From: CADEDV01 sp048498035
GTDB taxonomy: Bacteria > Bacteroidota > Bacteroidia > Chitinophagales > Chitinophagaceae
Direction of reading: 5' to 3'
Assembly: GCA_048498035.1 (NCBI GenBank)
Contig: JBEHYT010000005.1
Coordinates: 62,001 to 126,000, forward strand
DNA: 64,000 nucleotides
Part shown: positions 61,015 to 64,000 of the stretch, piece after piece
Layout of the letters: each line of letters begins with the position of its first letter
Position numbering within the stretch: the first letter of the stretch is position 1
The notes under the pieces: generated by a model
What the model saw: the letters and a program-made list of their open reading frames with translations, nothing else
Databases searched by the model: none
Told to the model about the DNA's origin: nothing
Position numbers and translations under genes: made by a program

Positions 61015-63303
61015 TTATTTTTTTGTTTGCAACGAAAGAGAATAGGGAACATCTGAGGCGGCGGAGCCGCGTGTCTTATTCGGTTGCGCGGTCATATTAA
61101 AATGGAGCCTGGCGCCCGATAAGAGCTGTCCCTGGGTGATATAATTCTTACTGTACGCCTTTCCATTGAGCGATAATTGCTGTACATAAAGATTTCTGTT
61201 ACTGTTTTGCGGCGCTTCGATCGTCACTTTTTTTCCATTCTCCAGGGTCAATATTGTTTTCCGGAATAATGGTGCGCCCAGGATGTATTGATCAGTACCC
61301 GGGCAAACGGGATAAAATCCAATAGCGGAAAAAACATACCAGGCCGAGGTTTGGCCATTGTCTTCATCTCCGCAATAACCATCCGGAGTAGGCCGGTATA
61401 ATTTGTTCATGATATCGCGGATGTGATATTGTGTTTTCCACGGCGCGCCTGCATAGCAATAGAGGTAGGGCATATGCTGTATCGGTTGGTTGCCGTGTGC
61501 GTATTGTCCCATATTCATTACCTGCATTTCCCGGATCTCATGGATTATTTTTTTATAATAGCTCTCATCAAACACCGGTGGCATTACAAAGACGGAGTCC
61601 AGCATATTGACAAACTGCTGTTTGCCGCCCATCAGGGTGATCAACCCCTGGATGTCATGAAAAACGCTCCAGGTATAGTGCCAGGCGTTGCCTTCGGTAA
61701 AAGCATCTCCCCATTTAAAAGGGTTGAATGGTGTTTGGAAACTTCCGTCGGCATTGCGGCCCCGCATCAGCAGCGTGGAGCTGTCGAAGAGATGTTGATA
61801 GTTGCGGGAACGATTGAGGTACAAATCGATTTCAGCCTGTGGCCGGTTAAGCGCTTTTGCCAGTTGTGCAATGGTAAAGTCATCATAGGCATATTCCAGT
61901 GTTCGCGCAGCGCTTTCACGGATGCTGTCGTATGGCACGTAACCCAGTTCTTTATAAGATGTTGCACAGGCCCGTCCTACAGCGGTAATTGGTCCGGCAT
62001 TATTGGCTCCTTTCAATACCGCTTCATACAAGGTTTGAATATCGTATCCCCGCAATCCCTTGATATAGGCATCGGCAACAACCGAAGCGGAATTATTACC
62101 CACCATAATGTTGCGATAGCCGGGGCTCGACCATTCCGGAAGCCATCCGCCTTCTTTGTAATCGTTAACCAGCCCTTCCTGCATTTCTTTATTGATGGAA
62201 GGATAAAGCAGGTTTAACAGCGGGTACAATGCCCGGAACGTATCCCAAAATCCTGTTCCTGCAAAAAGATAACCCGGCATCACTTTGCCGTTGTACGGAC
62301 TGTAATGAATTATTTTTCCCTGTGCATCTATTTCATAATGTTTCTGTGGAAACTGGAGCGTTCGGTAAAGGCATGAATAGAACGTGCGTAACTGGTCTGT
62401 GGTGCCGCCCTCCACTTGTACCCTCGATACTTCACGGGTCCAGGCTTCTTTTGCTTTTGTTTTTGTTGTTTCAAAGCTGTCTGCTCCAATTTCTCTTTTT
62501 AATGTGATATCTGCTTGTTCCCAACTGATAAAAGAAGAGGCCACTTTTACACTTACCTGTTGTCCGCGACTTGTTTTGAAACCGATCACGGCCCCGCTGT
62601 GGCTGGCCGTCACTTCCAGTTGATCTTTTACAAGGGCTTTGTCCTGCCATGTATAGGTTGAAGTAAAAGGCTGATCGATATAAATAACAAAGTAATTTTT
62701 AAAATTATCAGGTACGCCCTGCTTGTTGCGTGTGCTATACCCGATGATCTTGTGCTCTTCGGGAATTATGCGTACAAACGATCCGCCGTCTACCGCATCA
62801 ATTACGATCCAGGCGCTATCTGTTTTCGGAAACGTGAAGCGGAAGGAAGCGGCGCGTTCCGTGGGCGCAATTTCAGTGGTTACATCATGGTCTGCCAGGT
62901 AGGCGCTATAATAATAAGGGTGTGCAGTTTCTGCTTTATGCGAAAACCAACTGGCGCGGTCTGCTTCGCGAAAGCGGGGTTGTCCCACTTCCGGCATAAG
63001 CACAAATTGCCCGTAATCATTCATCCAGGGTGATGGTTGATGGGTTTCTTTAAATCCTACGATTTTTTCGGCATCATAGGTGTAGGCCCAGCCATCACCC
63101 ATTTTGCCGGTCTGCGGCGTCCACAGGTTCATGCCCCAGGGTAACCCAATTGCGGGGTAGGTATTTCCGTTAGACAGTTCATGGTTGGAAGCTGTACCCA
63201 TGAGCGGGTTGATATAATCTACGGGGTTGACAGCATCCTGTGCATACAGTGAGGCTGAAACGGACAGTAGAAGAAGATAGCTGGCCAGGAATTGTTTTTT
63301 CAT
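61015..63303 (-). CDS. GH92 family alpha-mannosidase
   Basis: 762 residues with a signal peptide (ASLYAQ). It opens with YINPLMGTASNHELSNGNTYPAIGLPWGM, typical for GH92, and has WDTFRALYPLLNLL and the calcium/catalytic region GYCGDEDNGQTSAWYVFSAIGFYP. GH92 enzymes are Ca-dependent inverting alpha-1,2 (or 1,3/1,6) mannosidases active on N-glycans. It lies 1 nt after the FAD oxidoreductase gene and 26 nt before the ROK kinase, forming one operon for glycan use. No SusC/SusD pair is in the window. Confidence 0.96.
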   Translation of the reverse strand: MKKQFLASYLLLLSVSASLYAQDAVNPVDYINPLMGTASNHELSNGNTYPAIGLPWGMNLWTPQTGKMGDGWAYTYDAEKIVGFKETHQPSPWMNDYGQFVLMPEVGQPRFREADRASWFSHKAETAHPYYYSAYLADHDVTTEIAPTERAASFRFTFPKTDSAWIVIDAVDGGSFVRIIPEEHKIIGYSTRNKQGVPDNFKNYFVIYIDQPFTSTYTWQDKALVKDQLEVTASHSGAVIGFKTSRGQQVSVKVASSFISWEQADITLKREIGADSFETTKTKAKEAWTREVSRVQVEGGTTDQLRTFYSCLYRTLQFPQKHYEIDAQGKIIHYSPYNGKVMPGYLFAGTGFWDTFRALYPLLNLLYPSINKEMQEGLVNDYKEGGWLPEWSSPGYRNIMVGNNSASVVADAYIKGLRGYDIQTLYEAVLKGANNAGPITAVGRACATSYKELGYVPYDSIRESAARTLEYAYDDFTIAQLAKALNRPQAEIDLYLNRSRNYQHLFDSSTLLMRGRNADGSFQTPFNPFKWGDAFTEGNAWHYTWSVFHDIQGLITLMGGKQQFVNMLDSVFVMPPVFDESYYKKIIHEIREMQVMNMGQYAHGNQPIQHMPYLYCYAGAPWKTQYHIRDIMNKLYRPTPDGYCGDEDNGQTSAWYVFSAIGFYPVCPGTDQYILGAPLFRKTILTLENGKKVTIEAPQNSNRNLYVQQLSLNGKAYSKNYITQGQLLSGARLHFNMTAQPNKTRGSAASDVPYSLSLQTKK

Positions 63304-63304
63304 C

Positions 63305-64000
63305 TTATTTCTTTTTTACGGGAACCAGTAAAACGCCATCGGCGATCACGGTGCCATTTGCGCCTTTATTGCTTATTGTTACAGCTGTTTTGTTACCGGC
63401 GGGCAATTTAAACCGGCCCAAGTGCACCCATTCTCCATTTGTTTGGCCCAACACCGTTACCGCCGCCATTTGAATAGTGATTTCCTTTTTTTGAGTTCCA
63501 TTGTCCACTACGCAATGCAGGGTAGAAGAGGGATTGCTAACCTTTGGTAAAGCATAGGTATAAATATCGTATAAGCCCGATTTAGCAAGAGCAGGCCGGA
63601 AGATAACGGCTTTTGGTTTATCATTCACGGTGGAATAATAGGCTGTAGGTCCGTAAGTGCCGCCTTTTTTCACAGACCATTGTCCCTGCAGTTCCACATG
63701 CGCACTATCATCATTGTCTACAAGAATATCAGGCGTGCTGCCATCTGCCAGCGGATTTACGGTAAGAATATGTTGCATTTTCTTCACGTCCACGTCCTGC
63801 ACCGCCGTTTTACCGTCTACTGCAAGTGCAGCGGCAAGGCCGGAAGATTGACCGAGCACCATAAAAACCGGTTCCATGCGAATGGAACCATAACCGATAT
63901 GGCTCGCAGACAGGCACACGGGCACCAGCAGGTTGCGGCATTCTGATCGTTTGGGTGTTATGGCCCGGTAGGCAATTGGATAAGGACCCGCTCCACCCCG
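63305..64000 (-). CDS. FAD-dependent oxidoreductase / xanthan-lyase-like protein, 5' part beyond window
   Basis: The frame is open to the window end, so the start is missing. The visible ~231 residues hold the C-terminal end of the FAD domain (PYPIAYRAITPKRSECRNLL, then ASHIGYGSIRMEPVFMVLGQSSGLAA) and a ~130-residue beta-domain resembling the golvesin/xanthan-lyase C-terminal module. Members are secreted or periplasmic flavoproteins encoded in carbohydrate-use operons. The stop is 1 nt before the GH92 start codon. Confidence 0.85.
   Translation of the reverse strand, partial: RGGAGPYPIAYRAITPKRSECRNLLVPVCLSASHIGYGSIRMEPVFMVLGQSSGLAAALAVDGKTAVQDVDVKKMQHILTVNPLADGSTPDILVDNDDSAHVELQGQWSVKKGGTYGPTAYYSTVNDKPKAVIFRPALAKSGLYDIYTYALPKVSNPSSTLHCVVDNGTQKKEITIQMAAVTVLGQTNGEWVHLGRFKLPAGNKTAVTISNKGANGTVIADGVLLVPVKKK

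Overview
The window is chromosomal DNA of a Bacteroidota bacterium, most likely of the Chitinophagaceae/Sphingobacteriales type. The signs are a protein with a T9SS C-terminal sorting domain, several families that are largely confined to this phylum (DUF4293, DUF6427-like, paired M16 peptidases, KUP, GH92), very few Shine-Dalgarno sequences, and promoter motifs of the TTG-N19/20-TAnnTTTG type. No rRNA, tRNA, transposase, prophage or CRISPR array is visible. The placement is an inference from gene content; no marker search was possible.

Layout. 1-6.5 kb: a cut-off TPR sensor kinase and a LytTR response regulator, then three exported proteins (a T9SS cargo protein, a 962-residue repetitive fibre-like protein, a small unknown). 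6.6-20.7 kb, mostly minus strand: an active/inactive M16 peptidase pair, a metzincin, a FadN-like beta-oxidation enzyme, a giant AsmA-like protein, and metG. 20.8-24.1 kb: an LdcA-type peptidase, OxyR with both redox cysteines, and an excisionase-like/PIN toxin-antitoxin pair. 24.2-29.7 kb: two paralogous membrane-anchored hydrolases around a lipoprotein, and KUP. 29.9-35.9 kb: exported and membrane proteins, purQ, and a DsbD system. 36-43.8 kb: an ECF sigma factor, uvrA, glyA, a sugar nucleotidyltransferase and a nitronate monooxygenase. 43.8-53.5 kb: small exported proteins, a coiled-coil repeat protein with operator-like palindromes, a NatA/NatB-type ABC exporter, a flavoprotein, a split 5'-nucleotidase and dnaA. 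53.6-59.9 kb: a Crp/Fnr regulator and a sulfane-sulfur gene cluster. 60.1-64 kb: ROK kinase, GH92 mannosidase and a cut-off FAD-dependent oxidoreductase.

The most coherent system is at 53.6-59.9 kb. A Crp-like regulator with a CRP-type recognition helix is followed by TauE/SafE, a persulfide dioxygenase-rhodanese fusion, a 1-Cys peroxiredoxin, a single-domain rhodanese, a YeeE/YedE pair and a DUF2490 protein. I find a TGTGA-N6-TCAC-type palindrome about 57-67 bp upstream of each of its three transcription units, which suggests an autoregulated sulfur-stress regulon. A 49-codon DUF3800 remnant lies inside this locus.

Non-coding structure is unusually rich: three arrays of exactly four CGAATNNN octamers (two as an inverted pair around about 260 bp), CACATTNN octamers, a nested palindrome at 22.8 kb, a 14-bp REP-like inverted repeat at 36.0 kb, a shared 17-nt leader on two adjacent exported-protein genes, and several genes whose TAnnTTTG motif sits 3-8 nt from the start codon.
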